A program made the position numbers and the translations under genes. This document shows positions 1 through 8,540 of a stretch of 21,460 nt of DNA, in pieces. The notes under the pieces were generated by a model. The model was not told the DNA's origin, made no database searches, and worked only from the letters and a program-made list of their open reading frames with translations. The DNA comes from Actinomycetota bacterium (GTDB taxonomy: Bacteria; Actinomycetota; Actinomycetes; Nanopelagicales; Nanopelagicaceae): NCBI GenBank assembly GCA_009702525.1, contig WLHW01000011.1, forward strand, positions 1-21,460, written 5' to 3'. The stretch's first letter is position 1. Each line of letters opens with the position of its first letter.

Positions 1-1
1 C

Positions 2-86
2 TGGTGGCGGGTGAAGGATTTGAACCTTCGAAGGCAGAGCCGGGGGATTTACAGTCCCCTCCCATTGGCCGCTCGGGCAACCCGCC
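2..86 (-). tRNA. tRNA-Tyr (anticodon GUA), CCA encoded
   Basis: Read on the minus strand, the sequence folds as a complete class II tRNA. The acceptor arms GGCGGGT and ACCCGCC pair, the D arm is GCCC/GGGA, and the anticodon stem is GGGGA/TCCCC around loop CTGTAAA, with anticodon GTA at 52-50. A long variable arm follows, then a T arm GAAGG-TTCAAAT-CCTTC. The 3' CCA is encoded (4-2). The long variable arm together with anticodon GUA is the bacterial tRNA-Tyr pattern. It is transcribed leftward out of the window, divergently from yajQ. Confidence 0.96.
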
Positions 87-109
87 AAGGTCGAACAAGT
101 AGTGCGGCA

Positions 110-115
110 ATTATG
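110..115 (-). promoter_or_regulatory. candidate -10 box for tRNA-Tyr
   Basis: On the minus strand CATAAT, close to the sigma-70-type TATAAT, lies about 24 bases before the mature tRNA 5' end at 86. That would give a leader of about 17 bases for processing by RNase P. I see no good -35 box at the expected distance, so this is a weak prediction. Confidence 0.3.
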
Positions 116-192
116 GATAGTGCGAAGGGAAAGGATACCTTAGGCACGTGCGCGTACAAACCGCGCTTTTCTCTAGTGAAGGAGCCCTCACC

Positions 193-684
193 ATGGCATC
201 AGATAGCAGTTTCGACGTAACCTCCACAATCGACCGTATGGAGCTCGATAACGCCATCAATCAGGCGATCCGTGAGATCGATACTCGATTTGATTTTAAA
301 AATACCGGTTCAAAGATCGAATTAGAGGGTGAAAAGATTTTAATTGAAGCTGATACTGAAGAGCGGGCTAAGGCAGCTTTAGACGTCGTAAAAGACAAGA
401 TGATTAAGCGTGGAGTTTCATTAAAGCATTTAGATGCTGGTGCCCCACAGTTAAGTGGAAAGATTTATAAGATCGCGGCTCCTCTAAAAGAGGGAATCTC
501 AACTGAGAACGCTAAAAAGATTGCGAAGTTGGTTCGAGATGAAGGTCCAAAATCTGTAAAGACTCAAATTCAAGGTGACGAGCTTCGAGTAACATCTAAA
601 AGTCGTGATGATTTACAGGTGACGATGGCCATGATTAAAGATGGTGGCTGGGATTTTGCCGTTCAATTTACGAACTTTAGATAA
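193..684 (+). CDS. yajQ: YajQ-family nucleotide-binding protein
   Basis: A 163-residue soluble protein matching the usual YajQ length and layout. The start is SFDVTSTIDRMELDNAI (residues 5-21), followed by TRFDFKNTGS (31-40), a middle KIYKIAAPLKEGIS (90-103), and the typical end GGWDFAVQFTNFR (151-163). Family members bind nucleotides or RNA, and one Xanthomonas homologue is a reported cyclic-di-GMP effector; the role in this organism is unknown. The ATG at 193 is chosen because GAAGGAG (178-184) sits eight bases upstream and the protein then starts as the family does. An in-frame upstream ATG at 148 would add 15 atypical residues. The rarD-like gene follows with no spacer. Codon use and G+C look like those of the neighbours. 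Confidence 0.93.
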   Translation: MASDSSFDVTSTIDRMELDNAINQAIREIDTRFDFKNTGSKIELEGEKILIEADTEERAKAALDVVKDKMIKRGVSLKHLDAGAPQLSGKIYKIAAPLKEGISTENAKKIAKLVRDEGPKSVKTQIQGDELRVTSKSRDDLQVTMAMIKDGGWDFAVQFTNFR

Positions 685-1575
685 TTGAATAAAAATAAGA
701 CCGGCCTACTTTTCGGAGTAGGGGCATATAGTCTTTGGGGTCTCTTTCCATTGTTTTGGCCACTTCTTGAGCCATCAAACGCTCTTGAAATAGTTTCTCA
801 CCGCGCCGTCTGGACTTTAGTTTTCTGCTTTATTGTTCTAGCAATCACTAAGTCACTCAAAGCCACTGTAACTACATTAAAGCGTCCAAAGGTGGCCGCG
901 AAGTTATTCTTAACCTCGTTTTTAATCTCAGTAAACTGGTTAATTTATATCTGGGCAACAAATAATGGTCACGTTGTTGAAGCTTCACTTGGTTATTACA
1001 TTAATCCTTTAATTAGTATTACATTTGGCGTTCTCTTATTGAAAGAGAAAATGCACACATTGCAATGGGTGGCAGTTGGTATTGCAACATTAGGTGTTTT
1101 AGTTTTAACCGTTGATTATGGCCGTTTGCCATGGATTGCACTTGGGTTGGCGCTCTCATGGGGCAGTTACGGTGTAATTAAAAAGCAGCTCGGTTTAGGG
1201 GCGTTAGAGGGCTTATTTACCGAGACACTTATTGCGAGTGTGCCTTATCTGGCATACCTGCTTTATATGGGCCATATGGGCACAGGACAGTTTGGCCACA
1301 ACACTGGGCTAACAGTCTTATTGATCAGTGCCGGCGCAATTACAGCCATTCCTCTGCTGTTATTTAATGGCTCCACAACTCGATTACCACTAACAATGAT
1401 TGGCTTGCTGCAATACATAACACCGACACTTCAATTTTCAATCGGAGTATGGGTTCGTCATGAAGCAATGCCCGTAGCCAGATGGCTTGGCTTCTTACTT
1501 ATTTGGCTCGCGTTGGTAACTCTTGCTATAGATCTTTTGAAATCAAGCCGTTCGGTCAATAACAGCGTCACATAG
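685..1575 (+). CDS. rarD: RarD-type EamA-family membrane transporter
   Basis: A hydrophobic 296-residue protein, the same length as Escherichia coli RarD, with about ten predicted membrane helices in two EamA repeats. RarD signatures are visible: an opening GLLFGVGAYSLWGLFPLFW (residues 7-25), NWLIYIWA (84-91) and NNGHVVEASLGYYINPL (93-109). The family is named for chloramphenicol sensitivity, but its natural substrate is not settled, so only a drug/metabolite transporter role in the inner membrane is supported. The start is a TTG directly after the yajQ stop (TAATTG). No ATG or clear ribosome binding site is nearby, so translation may depend on coupling to yajQ. The last 33 bp overlap the end of the convergent polyprenyl synthase gene. 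Confidence 0.85.
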   Translation: MNKNKTGLLFGVGAYSLWGLFPLFWPLLEPSNALEIVSHRAVWTLVFCFIVLAITKSLKATVTTLKRPKVAAKLFLTSFLISVNWLIYIWATNNGHVVEASLGYYINPLISITFGVLLLKEKMHTLQWVAVGIATLGVLVLTVDYGRLPWIALGLALSWGSYGVIKKQLGLGALEGLFTETLIASVPYLAYLLYMGHMGTGQFGHNTGLTVLLISAGAITAIPLLLFNGSTTRLPLTMIGLLQYITPTLQFSIGVWVRHEAMPVARWLGFLLIWLALVTLAIDLLKSSRSVNNSVT

Positions 1576-2532
1576 CGACATCAATGCACCTGTTGCATCA
1601 CAAACGGGCAGAGGCCCAAGTGCGGTACGTGCTTCTTTAGCGATTTGATGAAGCTGTTCGCGCGATTGATCTAAAGCAACGTGGGTGCGAAGTTGTTGTA
1701 AAACTTGCGCAACAACATCTTCATCCTCGATTGGTGCACTCAATAACTGTTGTAGTTCACGGTCGGTAGAATCTGTAGATTTCATAACATTCAGAGTTAC
1801 TAATGTCGGGACGCCTTCACGTAAATCAGTTCCTGGAGTCTTTCCAGATTGATTAGATTCACTGGCAATATCAATTACATCGTCGGCTAATTGAAATGCA
1901 ACACCAATTTTATCTCCAAAGACAGTAACGGTCTCCATAATATCTGCAGGTGCACCTGAAACCATCGCTCCATATCTTGCACTCGCTGCAATCAGTGAAC
2001 CAGTTTTATCAGCTACAACTTTTAAATAATGTTCTAGCGGATCTTGATCAGGATTTGGCCCTTGTGTCTCCATGATTTGACCGATTACTAGTCGTTCAAA
2101 TGTTCGTGCTTGCAAGCGCACAGCTGCAGGACCAAGGTCGGCTAATAAATCCGATGACTTTGCAAAGAGAAAATCTCCCGTCAAGATTGCAATCGTATTT
2201 CCCCAACGAATATTGGCGCTCTCGACTCCTCGGCGTAATGGTGCTTCATCCATAACATCGTCGTGATACAACGTCGCCAAGTGCGTAATTTCGCAGGCAA
2301 CAGCTGCTGGAATCACTCCAGAGGCCTTGGGATTCCCAAATTGAGATGTTAAAAGCACCAATAAGGGCCGCAAACGCTTGCCCCCAGCTGCTACTAGGTG
2401 ATGGGCAGTCTCATCAACAAATTGATATTCGCTGCGTGTGTGACTTCGCAGAAGCGATTCAACTGCCGCCATTTGTTCAACCAAAACCGCCTCAAGCGCT
2501 GGTGCGACATTTGGAATGCCAAATGAGGACAT
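1543..2532 (-). CDS. polyprenyl diphosphate synthase (trans-type), probable menaquinone side-chain enzyme
   Basis: A 329-residue trans-isoprenyl diphosphate synthase, which condenses isopentenyl diphosphate onto an allylic primer. Visible motifs are GGKRLRP (residues 50-56), the first aspartate-rich motif DDVMD (91-95) followed by RR at 100-101, the second motif DDVID (217-221), and GTDLREGVPTLV (234-245). The residues four and five before the first motif are small (Ala86, Thr87) rather than aromatic. In this family that favours long products, so a C35 to C50 tail is likely, but exact chain length cannot be read from sequence. The start ATG overlaps the nuoN stop by one base (TAATG), making it the last gene of the nuo array. 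That position, with menG at the head, suggests it makes the menaquinone tail. The 3' end overlaps rarD. Confidence 0.9.
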   Translation of the reverse strand: MSSFGIPNVAPALEAVLVEQMAAVESLLRSHTRSEYQFVDETAHHLVAAGGKRLRPLLVLLTSQFGNPKASGVIPAAVACEITHLATLYHDDVMDEAPLRRGVESANIRWGNTIAILTGDFLFAKSSDLLADLGPAAVRLQARTFERLVIGQIMETQGPNPDQDPLEHYLKVVADKTGSLIAASARYGAMVSGAPADIMETVTVFGDKIGVAFQLADDVIDIASESNQSGKTPGTDLREGVPTLVTLNVMKSTDSTDRELQQLLSAPIEDEDVVAQVLQQLRTHVALDQSREQLHQIAKEARTALGPLPVCDATGALMSLCDAVIDRTA

Positions 2533-4049
2533 TAGCGAATAAAGGTAGAGAAGTGTGAGATCAGATTAAGTAGCGGTGCAGGGTACACACCAAGTACTAG
2601 CGTTACTACTATAGAGATGACCAGCGTTGCCCGAGTTAGAAAAGATGGCAACTGAACACTTGTGCCATCCTGTGTTGCATCGGTAAAGAACATCAAAACA
2701 ATGACACGAATATAGAAAAAAGCAGCGATTGCACTTGAAAGTACACCGGCGATTACAACGCCCTTAGCACCACTCTCGTAAGCGGCCGAGAAAATTGAAA
2801 ACTTTCCAATGAATCCACTTGTAAGTGGAATACCGGCGAAAGCTAATAGGAATCCTGCAAAGCTAACTGCAACCCATGGGGAGCGCTTGCCAAGTCCCTT
2901 CCAACGATTGAGATCGGTAACTTCACCTGATGAGTCACGAACAAGAGTGACAACTGCGAAAGCGCCTACTGTGGCAACACCGTAAGCAAATAAATAGAAG
3001 ATGGAGGCTTCAAGACCAGCTTTGTTGAGTGCAATGACACCTGCCAGTAAGAAACCTGCGTGTGCAATCGATGAATATGCCAACATGCGCTTAACATCGC
3101 GTTGAGCAATTGCAACTAAAGAACCAAATAGCATCGTCACAATTGCAATAAAGGAAAGCAGTGGCGACCATGACCATTGGGCATTAGCAAATACGGTGTA
3201 ATAAATACGAAGCATCGCACCAAAAGCTGCAACCTTTGTCGCAGCTGCCATAAACCCTGTTATTGGAGTTGGTGCACCTTGATACACATCAGGTGACCAT
3301 GCGTGGAATGGAACTGCGCCGACCTTAAAGAGAAGTCCGATAGTTAAGAACGCCATTCCGACCAAGAGCAAAACGTCATTACCGCTGCCACCGACTACAG
3401 ATTCCCGGATGCCTGCATACGTGACTGAGGCCGAATACCCATATAAATAAGCCATACCAAAGAGGAAAAACGCTGATGAAAATGCGCCAAGCAGGAAGTA
3501 CTTCAGTGCCGCTTCCTGTGAAGCTAATCGGCGGCGGCGAGAAAGTCCGGCCATGAGATACAACGGCAGCGAGAGCATTTCAAGTGCGACGAACAAAGTA
3601 ATCAAATCGCTAGCAATTGGAAATAGCATCATTCCAGAGATTGCAAAAAGTGTTAGTGGGTAAACCTCAGTTACTTGATTACCTGTCTCAAGGGAATGGC
3701 GCTCTTCCTCAGAACCTGGCAGTGCTGCCGCAAGGGCTGTGAAGTGATCTGTATCGGCGATAAGGAATACTGAAATTATAGAGATGATCAAAATTGAAGC
3801 TTGTAGCAAAACTGCCGGACCATCAATAATCACAGAGCCCATTGCAGCTGACATTGACACTTCGTTATGAATGCGCCATACCTGAGCAAGAGAAAGAACC
3901 AATGTTCCAACAGTTAAACTCAGTTGAGTTACTGCACGCATAGCTTTTGAAACAAATGCCTCCACTAGGACACCTAGTAAGGCTCCCCCTAGCAAGATTA
4001 AGATTGGTGAAAGTAGCGTGTAGTTAAGAACCGGTGCAGTGAATGTCAT
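2532..4049 (-). CDS. nuoN: NADH-quinone oxidoreductase subunit N
   Basis: A 505-residue antiporter-like membrane subunit of complex I, one of three that carry proton channels. Expected charged residues are present: Glu157 in VALEMLSLPLYL, Lys242 in FKVGAVPFHAWSPDVYQG (241-258), and Lys272 in AATKVAAFGA. About fourteen hydrophobic segments are seen. A hydrophilic loop at about 100-130 containing PGSEEERHS resembles one I associate with actinobacterial NuoN proteins. The start ATG overlaps the nuoM stop by one base (TAATG), and the stop overlaps the polyprenyl synthase start the same way, so all three are probably translationally coupled. Confidence 0.96.
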   Translation of the reverse strand: MTFTAPVLNYTLLSPILILLGGALLGVLVEAFVSKAMRAVTQLSLTVGTLVLSLAQVWRIHNEVSMSAAMGSVIIDGPAVLLQASILIISIISVFLIADTDHFTALAAALPGSEEERHSLETGNQVTEVYPLTLFAISGMMLFPIASDLITLFVALEMLSLPLYLMAGLSRRRRLASQEAALKYFLLGAFSSAFFLFGMAYLYGYSASVTYAGIRESVVGGSGNDVLLLVGMAFLTIGLLFKVGAVPFHAWSPDVYQGAPTPITGFMAAATKVAAFGAMLRIYYTVFANAQWSWSPLLSFIAIVTMLFGSLVAIAQRDVKRMLAYSSIAHAGFLLAGVIALNKAGLEASIFYLFAYGVATVGAFAVVTLVRDSSGEVTDLNRWKGLGKRSPWVAVSFAGFLLAFAGIPLTSGFIGKFSIFSAAYESGAKGVVIAGVLSSAIAAFFYIRVIVLMFFTDATQDGTSVQLPSFLTRATLVISIVVTLVLGVYPAPLLNLISHFSTFIR

Positions 4050-5557
4050 TATTTGCCTCCACTTGTTGGTGCTGGATCGCTAAAGCCCAATTGTCCGATG
4101 ACATGTGTGGCTGCAGGATTAATTACATTAAGTAGAGGGGCTGGATAAAAGCCAAGAACGAGAATAATTGCAATTACTGGTGCAATAGCTATTTTCTCGC
4201 GAAGGTTTAAGTCACTTAAATTTTCATTTCCAGGTGTGGTTGGACCATGCAGCGTCTTTTGAACTGGAATCAAAATATACAAAGCCGCTAAAACAATTCC
4301 AAAGGTTGCAATAATCGCATGGGCTGGATAGCGAGTAAATGTTCCAACAAGTACTAAGAACTCACTAACAAAGCTGGACATACCTGGAAGTGCAAGTGAT
4401 GACATACCGGCCAGGAAGAACATCCACGCCATAACTGGAGTGATGCGCTGTAAACCACCGAAATCTGAAATCGTTGATGATCCACGGCGTGAAATCATCC
4501 AGCCGCCGACCAAGAACAAGGCTGCGGTCGAGAAACCGTGATTAAACATATATAACGCTGCCCCGCTATAGCCCTGTGAGGTCATGGCGAAGATTCCTAA
4601 AGTAATAAACCCAAAGTGTGAAATAGAGGTGAAGGCGATTAAACGTTTCAAGTCGCGCTGACCAATAGCCAGAATTGCACCGTAAACAATTGAAATCACG
4701 GCTAAAACCAAAATTACTGGTGTGAAAGTCTTACTTGCATCTGGAAACAAGGTTAAGCAGTAGCGAATCATTCCAAAAGTTCCGACTTTATCTAGAACAC
4801 CTAGAAGCAAGACTGAAGTTCCAGGGGTAGCAGAATCGGCAGCATCTGGTAGCCATGTATGAAGTGGCCATAAAGGCGCTTTGATTGCAAAAGCAATAAA
4901 GAATCCCAAGAACAATAAGTTCTGAGTCATAGAACTCATCTTCAACTGTGACAGTGCAGCTAGATCAAATGTATGGCCACCTTGTGCACCTGACATGACG
5001 TATAAAGCAATAATCGAACCCAGCATCATCAAGCCACCGAAAAGACTATAAATCAGGAATTTAACTGCAGCTGCAGAACGTTCTCCAGTGCCGTATCCCC
5101 CGATAAGAAAATAAACCGGAATTAACATAGCTTCGAAAATTACATAAAAGAGAAAGACGTCGGTAGCGGCAAATACGCCAATCATCATTGTTTCTAAAAC
5201 AAGAATAAGAATATAAAAAACCTTAACGCTCCAACGGCCACCCTGAGATTCATTCCAGCCTGCAAGCACAACAACCGGGGCTAAAATAGTTGACATCAAA
5301 ATTAAAATAAGAGCTAAGCCATCGACTCCCAGTGCGTAGTTAATTCCAAAAGTTGGAATCCATGAATACTTCTCGACATACTGAAGGTCTACATTGTCGC
5401 GCTGAAAACCGACCGCCATGGCAACTGTCGCACCTAACACAATCAAAGTTGATCCAAGTGCAACTTGTTTAACTAGCTTCTCATTACCCTTAGGAAGGGC
5501 GACGACAACTGCCGAACCAACAAGTGGCAAAACCATTAACAGTGTTAACCAGTTCAT
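4049..5557 (-). CDS. nuoM: NADH-quinone oxidoreductase subunit M
   Basis: A 502-residue antiporter-like membrane subunit of complex I. Glu142 in FEAMLIPVYFLIGGYG, Lys226 in FAIKAPLWPLHTWLPDA (223-239) and Lys257 in GVLDKVGTFG match the proton-channel residues Glu144, Lys234 and Lys265 of the Escherichia coli protein. The ATG at 5557 gives the usual opening MNWLTLLMVLPLVGSA and makes a one-base TAATG overlap with the nuoL stop, the same junction as nuoM/nuoN and nuoN/synthase. An in-frame TTG six codons upstream (5575) is possible but gives an atypical start and a longer overlap. Confidence 0.96.
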   Translation of the reverse strand: MNWLTLLMVLPLVGSAVVVALPKGNEKLVKQVALGSTLIVLGATVAMAVGFQRDNVDLQYVEKYSWIPTFGINYALGVDGLALILILMSTILAPVVVLAGWNESQGGRWSVKVFYILILVLETMMIGVFAATDVFLFYVIFEAMLIPVYFLIGGYGTGERSAAAVKFLIYSLFGGLMMLGSIIALYVMSGAQGGHTFDLAALSQLKMSSMTQNLLFLGFFIAFAIKAPLWPLHTWLPDAADSATPGTSVLLLGVLDKVGTFGMIRYCLTLFPDASKTFTPVILVLAVISIVYGAILAIGQRDLKRLIAFTSISHFGFITLGIFAMTSQGYSGAALYMFNHGFSTAALFLVGGWMISRRGSSTISDFGGLQRITPVMAWMFFLAGMSSLALPGMSSFVSEFLVLVGTFTRYPAHAIIATFGIVLAALYILIPVQKTLHGPTTPGNENLSDLNLREKIAIAPVIAIILVLGFYPAPLLNVINPAATHVIGQLGFSDPAPTSGGK

Positions 5558-7446
5558 TATTGTGTCACCACCCAAATCGCTGCGACTAGCGCAACTGCGC
5601 CAATCAAAATTAGTGCGGCATAACTGCGAACAAAGCCCGTCTGAACGCCTCGCAACGCTGAGCCTGATCCAAGTGCAATCCGGCCTACTCCGCGTACTGC
5701 GCCATCAATGACCGCTTCGTCAGTCTTAACTAAGACGGCAGTTAATACTTGGCCTGGCTGCATAAAGACGGCCTCATTGAAGCGATCTTGTAATAAGTCC
5801 TGGCGAGCAATTGTTGTAAAGATTGATACATCGGTTGGTGCAACTGCGGCAACTTCATTGCGTGAATATTTAACAAATGCAATTGCAATACCAATCGCGA
5901 CCATTGCTAAGGCAAGACCCGATACAACTAGTGGTGATAAGAGTTCTGCATGCTCTGCGTGGTTTTCAAATAATGGTGAAAGCCAGTTCACTAGGGCATC
6001 ACCATGACTTAATAGATATCCAGAGGTTAATGATCCGATTGCAAGAATCGCCATTGGTAACCACATGAGCCATGGGGACTCGTGTGGATGTGCTTCATCA
6101 TCCCAACGCGACTTACCAGTAAAGGTCAAAATCATTACGCGAGTCATATAGAAAGCAGTTATACCCGCACCTAACAAAGTGACACAGCCAAGAATAATTC
6201 CTTTAGCCCCACCTGAATTAAATGCAGTTTCAATAATCATATCTTTTGAATAAAAGCCAGCAAATGGTGGAACACCTAAAATTGCTAAGTAGCCCAGACC
6301 GAATGTTGCAAAAGTAATCGGCATAAATTTACGGAGTGCACCGTACTTGCGCATATTTACTTCATCGTTCATTCCATGCATCACTGAGCCTGCTCCAAGG
6401 AACATTCCAGCTTTAAAGAATCCATGAGTAAGCAGGTGCATGATTGCGAAGGCATAACCAACAGGTCCAAGGCCTGCACCTAAAATCATGTAGCCAATTT
6501 GCGACATTGTTGAGGCTGCAAGCGCTTTTTTAATATCATCTTTTGCGGTACCAATAAGTGCGCCAAACATCAAAGTAATTGCACCAACGATAACAACTAA
6601 TAACTGCGCAGTTGGGGCTGCATCAAAGATGAAGTTAGAGCGAGTAATTAAGTAGACGCCAGCTGTAACCATGGTTGCTGCGTGAATAAGCGCCGATACA
6701 GGAGTTGGGCCAGCCATGGCATCTCCAAGCCAGGCCTGCAACGGAAATTGAGCTGATTTTCCGGTAGCTGCGACTAATAACATGATGCCGATTCCAGTCA
6801 GCGCTGCAGTGGATGTGTGATCAACGGCCTCTTTTACACCGCTAAACGAGACGGTTCCCATGGTTGCAAAAGCAATCATGATGGCAAATGAAAGGCCCAT
6901 GTCGCCGACGCGGTTCATGACGAAGGCTTTTTTAGATGCCGTTGCATATGCCGGCTTTTGATTCCAGAAACCAATTAACAAATATGACGCTAAACCTACG
7001 CCTTCCCAACCCACATAGAGATTGAGGTAGCTATCGCCAAGTACCAAGAGCAACATGGCTGCGATAAAGAGGTTTAAGAAAGCAAAGAAGCGTCGACGAT
7101 CTGGATCGTGTGACATGTAAGAGATGGAATAGATATGAATCAAAGTACCTACGCCAGTGATAAGTAGGACGAAACAGATGGAAAGTTGGTCAAGCATCAA
7201 ACTGGCATCAATTTTAAAGCTTCCCACTGAGATCCACTCAAAAAGTTTTTGCGTAATTGGACGCTCACCAGTTGAGCGACCTAACATCAACGAGAGCTGA
7301 TAGAGGCCAACAACGAATGATGACGCAGATAGTGCAGTTGCAAGTAAATGACCCCACTTATCGCTACGACGGCCAGCCAGCAAAAGAATCGCTGAGCCAG
7401 CCAGTGGAAGTGCAATGAGGTAGACCAAGCTAGTTGAAGTCATCAT
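5557..7446 (-). CDS. nuoL: NADH-quinone oxidoreductase subunit L
   Basis: A 629-residue membrane subunit, the largest antiporter-like subunit, lying at the distal end of the membrane arm and carrying the long lateral helix. Key residues are Glu148 in YVGWEGVGLASYLLIGFW (144-161), Asp182 in NRVGD, Lys230 in ATGKSAQFPLQAWL and His255 in SALIHAATMVTAGVYL. They correspond to the Escherichia coli proton-channel residues. The C-terminal 150 residues contain the expected hydrophobic segments for the lateral helix and last membrane helix. Two ATG codons stand in a row at 7446 and 7443; the first lies two bases after the nuoK stop and either may be used. Confidence 0.96.
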   Translation of the reverse strand: MMTSTSLVYLIALPLAGSAILLLAGRRSDKWGHLLATALSASSFVVGLYQLSLMLGRSTGERPITQKLFEWISVGSFKIDASLMLDQLSICFVLLITGVGTLIHIYSISYMSHDPDRRRFFAFLNLFIAAMLLLVLGDSYLNLYVGWEGVGLASYLLIGFWNQKPAYATASKKAFVMNRVGDMGLSFAIMIAFATMGTVSFSGVKEAVDHTSTAALTGIGIMLLVAATGKSAQFPLQAWLGDAMAGPTPVSALIHAATMVTAGVYLITRSNFIFDAAPTAQLLVVIVGAITLMFGALIGTAKDDIKKALAASTMSQIGYMILGAGLGPVGYAFAIMHLLTHGFFKAGMFLGAGSVMHGMNDEVNMRKYGALRKFMPITFATFGLGYLAILGVPPFAGFYSKDMIIETAFNSGGAKGIILGCVTLLGAGITAFYMTRVMILTFTGKSRWDDEAHPHESPWLMWLPMAILAIGSLTSGYLLSHGDALVNWLSPLFENHAEHAELLSPLVVSGLALAMVAIGIAIAFVKYSRNEVAAVAPTDVSIFTTIARQDLLQDRFNEAVFMQPGQVLTAVLVKTDEAVIDGAVRGVGRIALGSGSALRGVQTGFVRSYAALILIGAVALVAAIWVVTQ

Positions 7447-7448
7447 AA

Positions 7449-7748
7449 TTATCGCTTCAACAAACTAGCATCATCGATAGATGCTGATCGGCGTGATCTA
7501 TAGATTGTCACAATAATTGCTAGACCAACCACAACTTCGCATGCGGCAACTACCATCGTAAAGAATGCAATTACTTGACCATTGAGATCGCCATTGATTC
7601 TAGAAAAAGTTACAAAAGATAAATTTGCTGCATTGAGCATTAATTCAATACACATGAATACAACGATGGCGTTACGGCGAACAACTACACCCACTGCGCC
7701 AATCGTGAAAAGGAGTGCTGAGAGATATAGATAATTAGCTGCATCCAT
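7449..7748 (-). CDS. nuoK: NADH-quinone oxidoreductase subunit K
   Basis: A 99-residue membrane subunit with three hydrophobic helices. The two buried glutamates characteristic of NuoK are present, Glu35 in CIELMLNAANL and Glu71 in AACEVVVGLAI, matching Glu36 and Glu72 of Escherichia coli. These lie in the proton path between the quinone site and the antiporter-like subunits. The start abuts the nuoJ stop with no spacer (TAAATG), and only two bases separate its stop from nuoL. Confidence 0.97.
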   Translation of the reverse strand: MDAANYLYLSALLFTIGAVGVVVRRNAIVVFMCIELMLNAANLSFVTFSRINGDLNGQVIAFFTMVVAACEVVVGLAIIVTIYRSRRSASIDDASLLKR

Positions 7749-8540
7749 TTACTTCTCCTCCTCTACGCTTGTATCAACAGTTCCAAGTTCAAACACTTTG
7801 GAATTCAAAACATCTCCGCGTGCCTTTAAGCTGGCATTTACTGAGGCTGCCGCGGCTGTGCCATCAGGCAATAGCGCCGGCACATCCACTGCATTGTGAC
7901 GAGCAAACACACCCGGGGCTGGCAGGCCAGCAGCATTTGCCAATGAACCTGAGCGGAAGCGTTGGATCGAAAGTTCACGTTGCGTTGGTCGCGTTTGGAT
8001 TCGGTGATGATGAGCTAAAACCATCGAACCAAGTGCTGCAGTAATCAGCAGTGCTGACACAACTTCAAAGGGCCACACATAGGTTGAAAACAAAAGGGTG
8101 GCAATTCCTTGAACGTTTCCGGCGGCATTTGCGCTTTCTAATCCAACTGATGTTCGACCGAGGGTTGCACGGCCAAGTAGAGAAATCATTAAGCCGCCAA
8201 AACCAACTGCGGCAGTAATTGCAATCGGGCGAAGGCCCTTAATTGTTTCGGTTAACGAGTCTGAAGAGTCAACGCCAACTAGCATTAAAATAAATAAGAA
8301 AAGCATCATGACTGCGCCGGTATAAACAACTACTTGTACGATGCCAAGGAAAGGTGCATCTTGTGCGATATAAAAAATCGCCAGTGAAATCATCATAAAA
8401 GCCATCAATATTGCAGAGTGCACCGCTTTTTTAACAAGTAACATACCAAGTGCTGCTGCAACACTAAGAGGCGCAAGAATCCAAAATAGAGCTGCCTCTG
8501 GCTTAGCTGTCTGCCCAACTTGTATCGCTAGATCTATCAT
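7749..8540 (-). CDS. nuoJ: NADH-quinone oxidoreductase subunit J
   Basis: A 263-residue membrane subunit of complex I. Helices occupy about residues 15-195, with the conserved segment VVYTGAVMMLFLFILML (71-87) that forms the helix next to the quinone cavity in known structures. After the last helix comes a soluble tail of about 65 residues containing PTQRELSIQRF and LPAPGVFARHNAVDVPALLPDG. Such tails are, to my knowledge, usual in actinobacterial NuoJ and absent from the shorter proteobacterial protein. The start ATG overlaps the nuoI stop by four bases (ATGA). Confidence 0.95.
   Translation of the reverse strand: MIDLAIQVGQTAKPEAALFWILAPLSVAAALGMLLVKKAVHSAILMAFMMISLAIFYIAQDAPFLGIVQVVVYTGAVMMLFLFILMLVGVDSSDSLTETIKGLRPIAITAAVGFGGLMISLLGRATLGRTSVGLESANAAGNVQGIATLLFSTYVWPFEVVSALLITAALGSMVLAHHHRIQTRPTQRELSIQRFRSGSLANAAGLPAPGVFARHNAVDVPALLPDGTAAAASVNASLKARGDVLNSKVFELGTVDTSVEEEK

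Noticed and set aside
144..151. Eight-base palindrome GCACGTGC before yajQ as an operator
   Set aside because: A single short palindrome without a second site or a known regulator match; expected by chance at this length.
148..192. Upstream in-frame start for yajQ
   Set aside because: It adds 15 residues unlike any YajQ start, while the ATG at 193 has a strong ribosome binding site and the family-typical opening.
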